The notes under the pieces are model-generated. The model saw only the letters and a program-made list of their open reading frames with translations. It ran no database searches and was not told the DNA's origin. Shown here one piece after another: positions 50,179-59,223 of a DNA stretch of 64,000 nucleotides (positions are counted from its first letter, which is position 1; each line of letters opens with the position of its first letter). The stretch is from contig DAOSEM010000006.1 of NCBI GenBank assembly GCA_035363115.1, positions 62,001 to 126,000 on the forward strand. The letters are read 5' to 3'. The position numbers were made by a program, and so were the translations under genes. The DNA comes from Syntrophales bacterium (lineage in GTDB: Bacteria; Desulfobacterota; Syntrophia; Syntrophales; PHBD01).

Positions 50179-51537
50179 TTGTTCGACAAGATCCTGGTTG
50201 CCAACAGAGGAGAGATCGCCGTGCGGGTCTTGAGAACCTGCCGGGAAATGGGGATACGGACGGTCGCCGTCTATACGGACGACGACGCAGGATCACTGCA
50301 CGTCCGGCTGGCCGACGAGGTCCGCCGGATCGAATCGGGGGGCCCCGGCCAGGGGTACCTCCAGATGCAGGAGATCGTCACCATCGCAAAAGAAGCCCGA
50401 GCGAACGCGATCCATCCGGGATACGGCTTCCTGGCCGAAAACCCGCAGTTCGTCGGCCTGTGCGAGGAGAGCGGCCTGTCCTTCATCGGACCGTCCTGCG
50501 CCTCCATGGGGAACGCCAAGCCCAAGAACAAGGCGCGAAGCCTGATGAAGATGATCGGAATCCCCGTTGTCCCGGGCTCCGAGGAGGCCATCCGCTGCAC
50601 CGATGGCGATGACCTGGACAAGGCCATCGAGACCGCCGAGGGGATCGGTTATCCCGTCATCGTCAAGCCTTCCGGCGGCGGCGGCGGAATCGGCATGCGG
50701 ATCGCCAGGGACCGGGAAGAGCTTCTCAAGTGCATTCGTCATGCCTGTGTGCGGGGAACGCGGGCCTTCGGCATCTCTTCCTTCTACATCGAAAAGTTCC
50801 TCCCGGGAGTGAAACACCTGGAGTTCCAGGTCCTGGCCGACCGGATGGGACACGTCGTCAACATCGGCCACCGGGACTGCTCGATCCAGCGGAGATTCCA
50901 GAAGCTCATCGAGGAAACGCCCTGCCCGGCCCTTCCCTGCCTCCTTCGAACCAAGATGGGCGTCGCCGCCGTGGAGATCGCCATGGCCCTCCAAAGCGAC
51001 AGCCTGATGACCGTCGAGTTTCTCTATTGCCAGGACACACGGGAATTCTTTTTCAACGAGGTCAACTGCCGCCTCCAGGTGGAGCACGGCATCACGGAAC
51101 TGGCGACGGGCATCGACATCGTGAAGGAGCAGATCCGCATCGCCGCGGGCGAATCGCTGCCCTTCTCGCAGGAGGAAATCCGCTCCCGGCAGCACGCCAT
51201 CGAATGCCGGATCACGGCGGAAGACCCGGCAAACCGTTTCCTCCCCAGTCCGGGACGTGTGACCCGCCTTCATCTCCCCCACGGGATGGGGGTCCGCATC
51301 GACGAAGGGATCGTAGAGGGATCGGAGGTGTCGATCCTCTATGACCCGATGCTGTTCAAGCTCCTGACATGGGGACGAACCCGCGACGAGGCGGTCATGC
51401 GCATGAAGCGCGCCCTCCGGGAAACCGTCGTCGAAGGCGTCCGCACGACGATTCCCTTCCACCTGAATGCCCTGGAAAGCGAAAAATTCATTGAAGGAAC
51501 CTACACGACCCGGTTCGTGAAGCGCCTGACGGCATAG
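50179..51537 (+). CDS. Biotin carboxylase subunit (AccC-like)
   Basis: A 452-residue ATP-grasp enzyme. FDKILVANRGEIAVRVLR starts the domain, followed by HPGYGFLAEN, the glycine loop KPSGGGGGIGMR, KHLEFQVLAD (His and Glu of the metal/ATP site), RDCSIQRRFQKLIEE (Lys) and FNEVNCRLQVEHGITE (the catalytic Glu, Asn, Arg and Glu all present). Unusual changes are Phe for the His in RRHQK and Gly for the Pro after QVEH. The TTG start follows AAAGGAG by eight bases. It carboxylates biotin for an acyl-CoA or 2-oxoacid carboxylase; no carrier or transferase subunit gene is adjacent. Confidence 0.9.
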   Translation: MFDKILVANRGEIAVRVLRTCREMGIRTVAVYTDDDAGSLHVRLADEVRRIESGGPGQGYLQMQEIVTIAKEARANAIHPGYGFLAENPQFVGLCEESGLSFIGPSCASMGNAKPKNKARSLMKMIGIPVVPGSEEAIRCTDGDDLDKAIETAEGIGYPVIVKPSGGGGGIGMRIARDREELLKCIRHACVRGTRAFGISSFYIEKFLPGVKHLEFQVLADRMGHVVNIGHRDCSIQRRFQKLIEETPCPALPCLLRTKMGVAAVEIAMALQSDSLMTVEFLYCQDTREFFFNEVNCRLQVEHGITELATGIDIVKEQIRIAAGESLPFSQEEIRSRQHAIECRITAEDPANRFLPSPGRVTRLHLPHGMGVRIDEGIVEGSEVSILYDPMLFKLLTWGRTRDEAVMRMKRALRETVVEGVRTTIPFHLNALESEKFIEGTYTTRFVKRLTA

Positions 51538-51779
51538 ACAGACCTCTACATCAAACGGGGACGCGTAACCATTTCCGCCCGGAAGTCGGATGCGGGTCCC
51601 CCTTTCCTTCCGTTCGGTCCGGACATCCGGAACCGTCGCTCCATGAAACTCCACGCTGGATTCCGGTCCCGCCATGGGTTATAAGATGCCCGAAGACGCG
51701 GCCTTTCCAGCCCCCCGATTGTCCGGGCGGATGGATCCATCCGGCCCGCAATCGATCCCCTGCAAGGAGCATAAACCTC

Positions 51780-54470
51780 ATGAAGCGGCATTCCCTGGGA
51801 TTTCTGCTTGTCCTGGCGGGCCTTTTCGTCCTGCTCGCCGCCCGCAGCGCCTTCGCCTGGGGCGTCCTCGCCCCGGCCCAGACCCACCAGCACATCCTCC
51901 GGGAGGCCTACCGGCTCCTGGCGGCGGATCCCGCCTTCGATCCGAAGACATTTCCCACCCTCGAACAGATCCTCGCCTACGAGGGCGTCTCGTGGGTCAA
52001 TGTGGAATTCACCGGAGCGGGCACGACCGGCCTGGACGTGAGCAAGATCGCCGGCCCCGGCCCCGACAGCAAGGGGAACTCCCCGTTTTCCATGCACTAC
52101 TACAATCCCGCCCGGGGCGAGGGAGGCGGACCCGCCGCCGTGAAGCGCTACTTCCGTTACCTGGCGGAGGGCATGCTCACGGGGAAACGGGAGGCCCTCC
52201 CGAAGTCGGCGGCCTGGGGCGCCCACTTCCTGGCGGACATGCACTGCCCATACCACGTCAACGGCGTCTCGCGCGCCACGGCGGAGCAGATCCTGGCCGA
52301 GGCGGACAGGAGCAGGGGCGGGGACTCCCCCGTTACCCTGGGCGACGATGTCAAGGGACGGGTAACCCTCAGCTACCTCTCCCCCGTAAAATCCCTCAGC
52401 AACAACTTCCGCACGGAGCTGACCCGCTTTCTCAAGACGAGCGAAGACTGGTTCGATCCCTGGTACTACAACGGGGACTCGGAGACCCTGATGTCCGAGA
52501 CCTCCAGCCACATAGCCTGGGAATCGACCGTCAACCCGGGCACGTATAACCTTTCCGGACACGCCCCGGGATGGCCGGCGGGGACGAAAACCCTTGACCG
52601 TGCTGTGGATGCCCGGGCCGAGGGCACGGCAAAGCTCGCCGCGTGGGCGGCGGGCCTCACCCGGTCACAGCTGGAGTATTTCTTCAACATTCCCGAGCCC
52701 GCCATCAATCAGGCCGTCCGAAGCGTCTACACCCTGTGGCGGGCGTCCTTCTCCGCCCTGGAGCCGGCACTCGAAACGAAAGAAGAGGGGGGCCTTCTCC
52801 TCGTCAAGGGATCGGTCCGGAACCGGGGAGGATGGGCACTGGAGCAGGTCGAGCTCCGCCTCACCCCGCAGGACTGCAGACTGGATTCGGGCGAGGCGAT
52901 CAAATCCCTGGGAACCCTGGCCGCCGGGACCCGATCGGCGGCGGCGGAATGGAAGGTCAAGACGACGGAGAAACCCTGCAGCCTGAAACTGGAAGCCGCC
53001 GCGGCATCGGCCGCGCCCGACCTTCTGTATGCCAGGGTCGAGAAGGCGCTGGAGCCGAAGCCGGCCCTGACGATCACCCCCGCTCGTGCTTCGCTGACGA
53101 AGAAAGACCGGCAGATCTTCAAGGCGTATCTCATGGGGAAGGAAACCCGGGACGTCCTCTGGGGCATCCGGCAGGGCGCGGCAGGGGGAACGATCACGGA
53201 GGCGGGACTCTACTCGCCCCCCGAAGGCGGAGGGACGTTTGCCGTGACGGCCCGATCGAAGAAGGATCCGAAACTTGTCGGGGAAGCATCCGTCACGGTG
53301 GCGGGGATTTTCCTGGATCCGTCGATCGCCGTCGGCAGCCCGGGGACCGCCCTTTCCTTTGCCGCGAAATCGAGCCACCCGCCGGCGGTCCAGCGATACG
53401 ACTGGACCTTCGGCGACGGCAAGGCCGCATCCACGGCCGCCGTCCCGCGGGCAAGCCACGCCTACGAAAAGACCGGCTCCTACCGGGTGACCGTGCGGCT
53501 GTACGACGGGAAGAGCGGAAAACTCGTGGACGAGGCGTCGGCCACCGCGAAGATCGAAACCGGGGAGGCCCTCCTGTGGCACCGGGAATACTGGGATTCC
53601 GGCAAAACCCGGGTCAAGATCGAATACACCTACTACGAGAAGAACGGCCGCAAGATCCAGCAGGGCACCTACCGGGCCTTCAACCAGAAGGACAGGATCA
53701 CCTACGACGGGACGTACAAAGAAGGCTACCGGGGCGGGACCTGGACGGAGACGTCCTATCACCCGGGCGACATGACTCCCCGGATGGTGAAGACCGTCAC
53801 GTACGCCGCGGACAAGTCCCAGAGCGGGACCATCAAGGAATATTATGAAGATGGGAAGCGATCCCTGGAGTACTCGTTCCGCAAGCCTGCCAATGCAATC
53901 AACGAGATCACGACGGGCCTCCGGACCTTCTGGTCGCAGAACGGCCGGGTGCTCGACCAGGGTTCCTACAACCAGGACGGGAAGAAGGTCGGGACCTGGA
54001 AAGGCTGGAACGAGCAGGGCAATCCCACCTACGTGGAAAACCACGACACCACCGCCCGGACCTACTGGTCCTACTACGACAACGGGAAGCTCAAGGATGT
54101 CTCCAGCTGGCTGAAGGACAAGCAGGTCGGGACGCTGGAGCGCTACTACGACACGGGGCAGATCTACACCCGTGCCACCTATTCGAACGGCAAGCTGGAA
54201 GGGACGGAGACCTTCTGGCACAAGAACGGCCGGAAAAGCAGTGAATCACCCTTCAAGGCGGGAAACGTCGACGGGGTCATCACCCGCTGGACGGAGAAAG
54301 GGACCGTCTGGTCGGTGGATCACTTCAAGAACGGCCAGATGGACGGGCTCTCCACCCAGTTCCACGAAAACGGCAGGAAGAAGTGGGAGCAGGTCTACGT
54401 GAAGGGGCGGTCGGTCGAAGAGACCAAGTGGGACGAAAAAGGGAACGTGACGTACCACAAGAAGCGCTGA
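51780..54470 (+). CDS. Secreted zinc phospholipase C-like protein with PKD and MORN-like repeats
   Basis: An 896-residue exported protein. The signal peptide ends FA at residue 26, so the mature chain would start with Trp27, as in bacterial zinc phospholipases C where the N-terminal Trp binds zinc. Other expected ligands are visible: His36 or His38, MHYYNP, His149-x3-Asp153-x5-His159 (HFLADMHCPYH) and His244-x3-Glu248 (HIAWE). A PKD-like domain follows (about 505-595, YDWTFGDGKAAS). The last 300 residues are about a dozen MORN-like repeats of the YwqK type (YYDTGQIYTRATYSNGKLEG). CAAGGAGC precedes the ATG. Confidence 0.85.
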   Translation: MKRHSLGFLLVLAGLFVLLAARSAFAWGVLAPAQTHQHILREAYRLLAADPAFDPKTFPTLEQILAYEGVSWVNVEFTGAGTTGLDVSKIAGPGPDSKGNSPFSMHYYNPARGEGGGPAAVKRYFRYLAEGMLTGKREALPKSAAWGAHFLADMHCPYHVNGVSRATAEQILAEADRSRGGDSPVTLGDDVKGRVTLSYLSPVKSLSNNFRTELTRFLKTSEDWFDPWYYNGDSETLMSETSSHIAWESTVNPGTYNLSGHAPGWPAGTKTLDRAVDARAEGTAKLAAWAAGLTRSQLEYFFNIPEPAINQAVRSVYTLWRASFSALEPALETKEEGGLLLVKGSVRNRGGWALEQVELRLTPQDCRLDSGEAIKSLGTLAAGTRSAAAEWKVKTTEKPCSLKLEAAAASAAPDLLYARVEKALEPKPALTITPARASLTKKDRQIFKAYLMGKETRDVLWGIRQGAAGGTITEAGLYSPPEGGGTFAVTARSKKDPKLVGEASVTVAGIFLDPSIAVGSPGTALSFAAKSSHPPAVQRYDWTFGDGKAASTAAVPRASHAYEKTGSYRVTVRLYDGKSGKLVDEASATAKIETGEALLWHREYWDSGKTRVKIEYTYYEKNGRKIQQGTYRAFNQKDRITYDGTYKEGYRGGTWTETSYHPGDMTPRMVKTVTYAADKSQSGTIKEYYEDGKRSLEYSFRKPANAINEITTGLRTFWSQNGRVLDQGSYNQDGKKVGTWKGWNEQGNPTYVENHDTTARTYWSYYDNGKLKDVSSWLKDKQVGTLERYYDTGQIYTRATYSNGKLEGTETFWHKNGRKSSESPFKAGNVDGVITRWTEKGTVWSVDHFKNGQMDGLSTQFHENGRKKWEQVYVKGRSVEETKWDEKGNVTYHKKR

Positions 54471-54480
54471 TCAAAAATAC

Positions 54481-54576
54481 GTCCGGTCAGGACGCAGGGG
54501 CACGCAGGGTTGTCGATGGACCGGGCGCAAATCCCTTTTCCCGCCGACTCTCCGTGCGTCCCCGGCCTGACCGGAC
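54481..54576. repeat. Spaced inverted repeat after the phospholipase-like gene
   Basis: GTCCGGTCAGG (54481-54491) and CCTGACCGGAC (54566-54576) are perfect 11-base inverted repeats 74 bases apart, with further imperfect matching (GACGCAGGGG and CGTCCCC) inside. It could be a long hairpin at the end of the transcript or the footprint of a small mobile sequence. Confidence 0.55.
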
Positions 54577-55059
54577 AATGGACCTTGCCCGGCACGGCAA
54601 CACAAGGCAGACCCGGAACCCCCTGCGATCCGGGCAGCCGGGCGGGATTGCATTTCCCAATCCATTCATTTCAATCCGCCTGATCTGCGGATTCAGAAAT
54701 CGTGCACAAGGGACGGACTTCGATCTGCCCGCTTTTACGCTGCATAATTCCAATCATTTCACAGCATCGACTCAATACACCTAACATGCTTATGCATTAC
54801 GTATAAGCACAACCGGCATTGTCTATCCCTCTGTTCCATCCTATCCAATCCTCGAAGTTACAAGGCTTTTCCTGAAATACCGGCCGTCAACGTTTCAATG
54901 ATCACCGGCACAAATGAACATTGCCGGATCCATCACACCGCGACGGCCGCTCTATGAGTTGACAGGCAGAGAAACCCCGAACTGGAGGCGGGGGCTCCGG
55001 GACGGGAACGATCCCCGGGAGCCCGATTCCCGGATCCATCAAGCAGGAGAAATACAATC
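54577..55059. other. Intergenic region before the three-component signalling genes
   Basis: About 480 bases with AT-rich parts and no supported gene. It contains the inverted repeat TGCTTAT-N9-ATAAGCA (54787-54809), an operator-like element about 250 bases before the binding-protein gene. Confidence 0.5.
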
Positions 55060-56082
55060 ATGAAGAAAATCGCCATCACCGTCGCTACGTGCCTGCTGAC
55101 CATACTGGTCATCCTGGCCGCTTTTGAAGCGTGCAATGACGATCGATCCGCCGGCCCTCATCAGGACCGCCTGTACATGGCCGGCAGGCAGGCTCAGGAT
55201 CCGCAGGGACAGCCTTCCCCGTCCGCTCATCGGACACGGGTCGCACTGGTGATGAAGACCCTGACGAATCCCTTCTTTATCGAGATGGAAAAGGGCGCCC
55301 GGCGGGCGGAGCAGGATCTGGATATCGAGCTGATCGTCAAGACCGGTGCCAAGGAGACTTCCGTCGATCAGCAGATTGCCATCATCGAGGAGCTGACGGA
55401 GCAGAAAATCGAAGCGATCGTCATCGCCCCCGCCGATTCCACCAGGTTGATCCCCGCCCTCCGCAAGGCCTGGGGAAAAGGTGTCGTTATCGTCAACATC
55501 GACAACCGCCTCGACCGGGAGCATGCCCGCAAGGCCGGCCTGAACAACATTCCATTCATCAGCGTGGACAACCAGCGAGGAGCCTACATCTCGGCGAAGC
55601 ATGTGAGTGATCAGATAACAAGGCCGACAGAGGCGGCGATTCTCGAAGGGATCCGGGAAGCGGACAACGCCGTACAGCGGAAGAAGGGCGCCTTGAGGGC
55701 ATTCCGCGAAAATCCGAATCTCTCCGTCGTCGCCATCGAAACAGCCAACTGGAAGATTGACGAGGCCTATAAAGTGGCGGGGCAGATTTTCCGGAGTCAT
55801 CCCCGGATCGGTGTGGTCTTCTGCTCCAATGACATGATGGCCCTCGGGGTGATCGAATACCTGGACGAAAAGAAGCGGAGAGACGTCCTTGTCGCGGGCT
55901 TCGACAACCTGTCCGAGGTACAGGACGCTCTCCGGGCCGGAAAACTGCGGGTAACGATCGACCAGCAGGCGGCGGTGCAGGGCTACGAAGGGGTCAGGGC
56001 CGCCGTGGACCTCCTCCGGAAAAAGGACGTTCCCGCGGAGACACTGGTCGATGTGCGGCTGATCACGGGGAAAGACATCTGA
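55060..56082 (+). CDS. Periplasmic sugar-binding-type sensor protein
   Basis: A 340-residue protein of the RbsB/LacI-type periplasmic binding family (Peripla_BP_4). The N-terminus has a membrane anchor or signal (about 5-24) and Cys25, which might be lipidated though the motif FEAC is not ideal. Binding-fold segments are VALVMKTLTNPFFIEMEKGA, IIEELTEQKIEAIVIAPADS, GVVIVNIDNRLD, VFCSNDMMALGVIEYL and VAGFDNLSEVQDALRAGKL. It precedes a histidine kinase by 38 bases, with no permease or ATPase gene, so it probably serves as a ligand sensor for that kinase. Confidence 0.88.
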   Translation: MKKIAITVATCLLTILVILAAFEACNDDRSAGPHQDRLYMAGRQAQDPQGQPSPSAHRTRVALVMKTLTNPFFIEMEKGARRAEQDLDIELIVKTGAKETSVDQQIAIIEELTEQKIEAIVIAPADSTRLIPALRKAWGKGVVIVNIDNRLDREHARKAGLNNIPFISVDNQRGAYISAKHVSDQITRPTEAAILEGIREADNAVQRKKGALRAFRENPNLSVVAIETANWKIDEAYKVAGQIFRSHPRIGVVFCSNDMMALGVIEYLDEKKRRDVLVAGFDNLSEVQDALRAGKLRVTIDQQAAVQGYEGVRAAVDLLRKKDVPAETLVDVRLITGKDI

Positions 56083-56120
56083 ATCCCCGTCGTCCCCGAC
56101 ATCTGAAAAGGACATCCGGC

Positions 56121-58058
56121 ATGAAGCGCTGCATTCCATCCTGCATTCTGCTCAAGGTTTTCGCCTACCTGACCCTGACCGGCATCATTCCGCTCATCCT
56201 GTTCGGGATCATCTCCTACAACGTTTCTCTTCATGCCATGAATGAGTCCATTCATGATCTCACCCGGATGACGTTGAGCGCAAAAATGAATTTCCTGGAG
56301 CTGGTCATGGACGAGGTGGAGAGCCTGATGGCCAACGTGGCCGGCCACGACGACATCACGGCCGTCCTGAAGGAGGACCGGGAGGAAAAATCGCCGTTCA
56401 AGAAGCTCTCCACGCAGGCAAAAATCGGCTACATCCTGAGCGGCTACCTGAATCTCCGGGGCCTTGTCTCCATTGATATCTTCTCCATGTCCGGAACGCA
56501 CTATCACGTCGGCGACACGCTGAACGTCGAAAACACGAAACTGGATCGGAAGGAGTCCCTCTTCGAAGCCGCCCGCGCCTCCAGCCGGCCGGTATACTGG
56601 GCGGGCATCGAGGAAAACGTGAACGCCCATTCGGCCCATCCCCGCGTCATCACGGCGGTCCGGATCCTGAAGACCATGAACATGCAGAGCCTCGTTGAAG
56701 AACCGCTGGGGCTCCTGATTGTAAATTACGACGCCCGTTACTTCCATGACACCTTCATGCAGGATACGCCGCGCTCCCAGACCTACATGGTGATTGACAG
56801 TCAGTCCCGGATCGTGTTCCACCCCGACCGGTCCTTCATCGGGACCACTGTGAACCCGGACTTCACGGCGAACCTCCTGATCCAGAAGCCGATGATCCCG
56901 TTCCGCAACCGCATCGGCGACCAGGATTACTCCGCCATGTACGGCCGCTCCGGAAAGAGCGGCTGGCTCCTCCTGAGCCTGACGCCGCAAAGGGAAATCG
57001 CATCGGCGCTGGCCGGAATCCGCCACAATACCCTGGCCATCGCGGCGGCCTGCCTCGTTCTGTGCCTTGCCTTCTCCCTGCTGCTGTACCGAAACATCGT
57101 CCGTCCCGTGAAAAAGATGACCGATCTGTTCCGGAAAATTCAGGACGGAACGATCCGGCCTGGTGTCCGGCTGGAAGAAATGTCCCGTGATGAGATCGGC
57201 GACCTCGTCCTCTGGTTCAACACCTTCCTCCGCAATCTGGAAGAGAAAAAAGAGGCCGACCGGAAACTGAAGCTTCAGCAGAAGGAGCTGGAGGAGCTCA
57301 ACCGGACCCTCGAAGAGCGCGTCCAGGAGGAGTTGCAGAAAAACCGGGAGAAGGATGCCCTCCTCATCACCCAGTCCAGGCAGGCCGCCATGGGACAAAT
57401 GATCGGAAACATCGCCCACCAGTGGCGGCAGCCCCTCAACGCCGTGGGAGCGCTGATTCAGCTCCTGCCGGAGGCCATGAGCCACGGGACCCTCACGTCG
57501 CGTTACCTGGATTTTCAGACCAAAAAGGCGATGGACCTGATCCAGTTCATGTCCCGGACGATCGACGATTTTCGCAACTTTTTCCGGCCCCGCAAGGAGA
57601 AGCAGTCCTTCCGCCTGCAGGAGGTCATCGCGAGCGCGATATCCTTCCTTGAAGGCAGTTTAAAAAACCGGGGAGTCATCCTGAATCTAAAGGTCCAGGA
57701 TGATCCATCCCTGTACGGATTCCCGAACGAATACGCCCAGGTCATCCTGAACATCCTGCAGAATGCCCTGGACGTGCTGATTGAGCGGGAAATCGAACAT
57801 CCGGAGGTCACCGTCTCCGCTTTTACAGAGAACGGGAAGGCCGTGGTCGTCATCGGTGACAACGGCGGCGGCATCGCCGAGGAAGACCTGGACCGGGTCT
57901 TCGATCCCTATTTTTCGACCAAGGAAGAAGGCAAAGGAACCGGCATCGGCCTGTACATGTCAAAGACGATCATCGAACAAAGCATGGCGGGGAAACTCTC
58001 CGCCCACAACACCCCTGACGGGGCGGAATTCAGAATCGAGGTGCCTTATGAATCCTGA
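56121..58058 (+). CDS. Membrane sensor histidine kinase
   Basis: A 645-residue kinase. Transmembrane helices are at about 10-33 and 305-330, enclosing a large extracytoplasmic domain of Cache-like layout. HAMP (about 330-385) and a coiled coil rich in Glu and Lys lead to the kinase core, with phospho-His433 in GNIAHQWRQPLNAVGAL (the HQWRQPL family). ATPase motifs are NILQNALDVL, VIGDNGGGI and GKGTGIGLYMSK. It overlaps the response regulator gene by 11 bases. Likely input: the adjacent sugar-binding-type protein. Confidence 0.9.
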   Translation: MKRCIPSCILLKVFAYLTLTGIIPLILFGIISYNVSLHAMNESIHDLTRMTLSAKMNFLELVMDEVESLMANVAGHDDITAVLKEDREEKSPFKKLSTQAKIGYILSGYLNLRGLVSIDIFSMSGTHYHVGDTLNVENTKLDRKESLFEAARASSRPVYWAGIEENVNAHSAHPRVITAVRILKTMNMQSLVEEPLGLLIVNYDARYFHDTFMQDTPRSQTYMVIDSQSRIVFHPDRSFIGTTVNPDFTANLLIQKPMIPFRNRIGDQDYSAMYGRSGKSGWLLLSLTPQREIASALAGIRHNTLAIAAACLVLCLAFSLLLYRNIVRPVKKMTDLFRKIQDGTIRPGVRLEEMSRDEIGDLVLWFNTFLRNLEEKKEADRKLKLQQKELEELNRTLEERVQEELQKNREKDALLITQSRQAAMGQMIGNIAHQWRQPLNAVGALIQLLPEAMSHGTLTSRYLDFQTKKAMDLIQFMSRTIDDFRNFFRPRKEKQSFRLQEVIASAISFLEGSLKNRGVILNLKVQDDPSLYGFPNEYAQVILNILQNALDVLIEREIEHPEVTVSAFTENGKAVVVIGDNGGGIAEEDLDRVFDPYFSTKEEGKGTGIGLYMSKTIIEQSMAGKLSAHNTPDGAEFRIEVPYES

Positions 58059-59124
58059 GAAGAAAGCGTTGAACGACATCTCCCTCCTTTACGTGGAAGA
58101 CGAGGAATACACCCTGGAAGCGGTAGGCGAACTCCTCAAGAACAAGGTCACCGAAATCAACCTCGCAAAAAATGGAAGGGAGGGCCTGCACTTCTTCAAG
58201 GAGCGGCATCCCGATATCGTTGTTACGGACATTCGCATGCCTGTCATGAGCGGCCTGGAGATGGCCAGGGAAATCCGCTCCCTGTCTCCCCGCACGGAAA
58301 TCATTGTCACATCGGCACACGATGATACGAGATTCCTCCTGGACGCCATCGACCTCAACATCACCCAGTACGTGATGAAACCCATCGCCAAGGAGCACCT
58401 CTACTCGGCCATCGACCGCAGCGCCCACAATATTTTCCTGGAGAGGATGGGTAAGGAAAAAAAGGAGATGCTGGAGGAGCTCGTCCACGACCGGACAACG
58501 GAACTCCAGAAAGCAAGCGAGGCCCTGGACGCCAGCCTGAAGAAGCTGAAAAAGGCAATGGAGGCGGTCATCCAGGCGATGACCCTGGTGGTTGAATCGA
58601 GGGATCCCTATACGGCGGGACACCAGAGAAAGGTGGCGAACCTGTCCCGCGCCATTGCGGGGGAAATGGGACTTGATCCGGACAGGATCGACGGCATTCA
58701 TATGGCCGGCGTCGTCCATGACATCGGCAAGATCTCGGTCCCGGCGGAAATCCTCAGCAAGCCCGCCGGTCTGTCCGAGCTCGAACTGCGCCTGATCCAG
58801 ACCCATTCGGAGGCGGGCCACTGTATCCTGAAGGAAATCGACTTCCCCTGGCCCATCGCCGAGATCATCCTCCAGCACCACGAGCGCCTGGACGGCTCAG
58901 GGTATCCCCGGGGATTGACCGGAGACGGCATCATGCTGGAGGCGCGTATCATCGCCGTGGCGGACGTGGTCGACGCCATCGCCTCCCACCGCCCCTACCG
59001 GCCGGCGTTGGGCGTCGAGCGGGCCCTGGAAGAGATCTCGCGGTACCGGGGGTCCCGCTTCGATCCTTATGCTGTCGATGCCTGCCTGCGGGTTTTCCGG
59101 GAAAACGGGTATCAACTGATCTAA
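58048..59124 (+). CDS. Response regulator with HD-GYP domain (c-di-GMP phosphodiesterase)
   Basis: A 358-residue protein. The receiver domain (about 8-125) has Asp18-Glu19, phospho-acceptor Asp61 (IVVTDIRMP) and Lys in YVMKPIA. A coiled coil (about 140-180) leads to an HD-GYP domain with AGHQRKVANLSRAIAGEMGL, VVHDIGKISVPAEIL, HSEAGHCIL and HHERLDGSGYPRGL (GYP intact). It should degrade c-di-GMP when phosphorylated by the upstream kinase. Confidence 0.93.
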   Translation: MNPEKKALNDISLLYVEDEEYTLEAVGELLKNKVTEINLAKNGREGLHFFKERHPDIVVTDIRMPVMSGLEMAREIRSLSPRTEIIVTSAHDDTRFLLDAIDLNITQYVMKPIAKEHLYSAIDRSAHNIFLERMGKEKKEMLEELVHDRTTELQKASEALDASLKKLKKAMEAVIQAMTLVVESRDPYTAGHQRKVANLSRAIAGEMGLDPDRIDGIHMAGVVHDIGKISVPAEILSKPAGLSELELRLIQTHSEAGHCILKEIDFPWPIAEIILQHHERLDGSGYPRGLTGDGIMLEARIIAVADVVDAIASHRPYRPALGVERALEEISRYRGSRFDPYAVDACLRVFRENGYQLI

Positions 59125-59223
59125 GGGTCCTCTCCGGCGATTCCCGATTCCCGGGAGCCGTATGGCTTTGCCCGCCGAAGCGCAACCATCAACCCGCCCG
59201 TCATGCCCGGCGACGTCCCGGTC

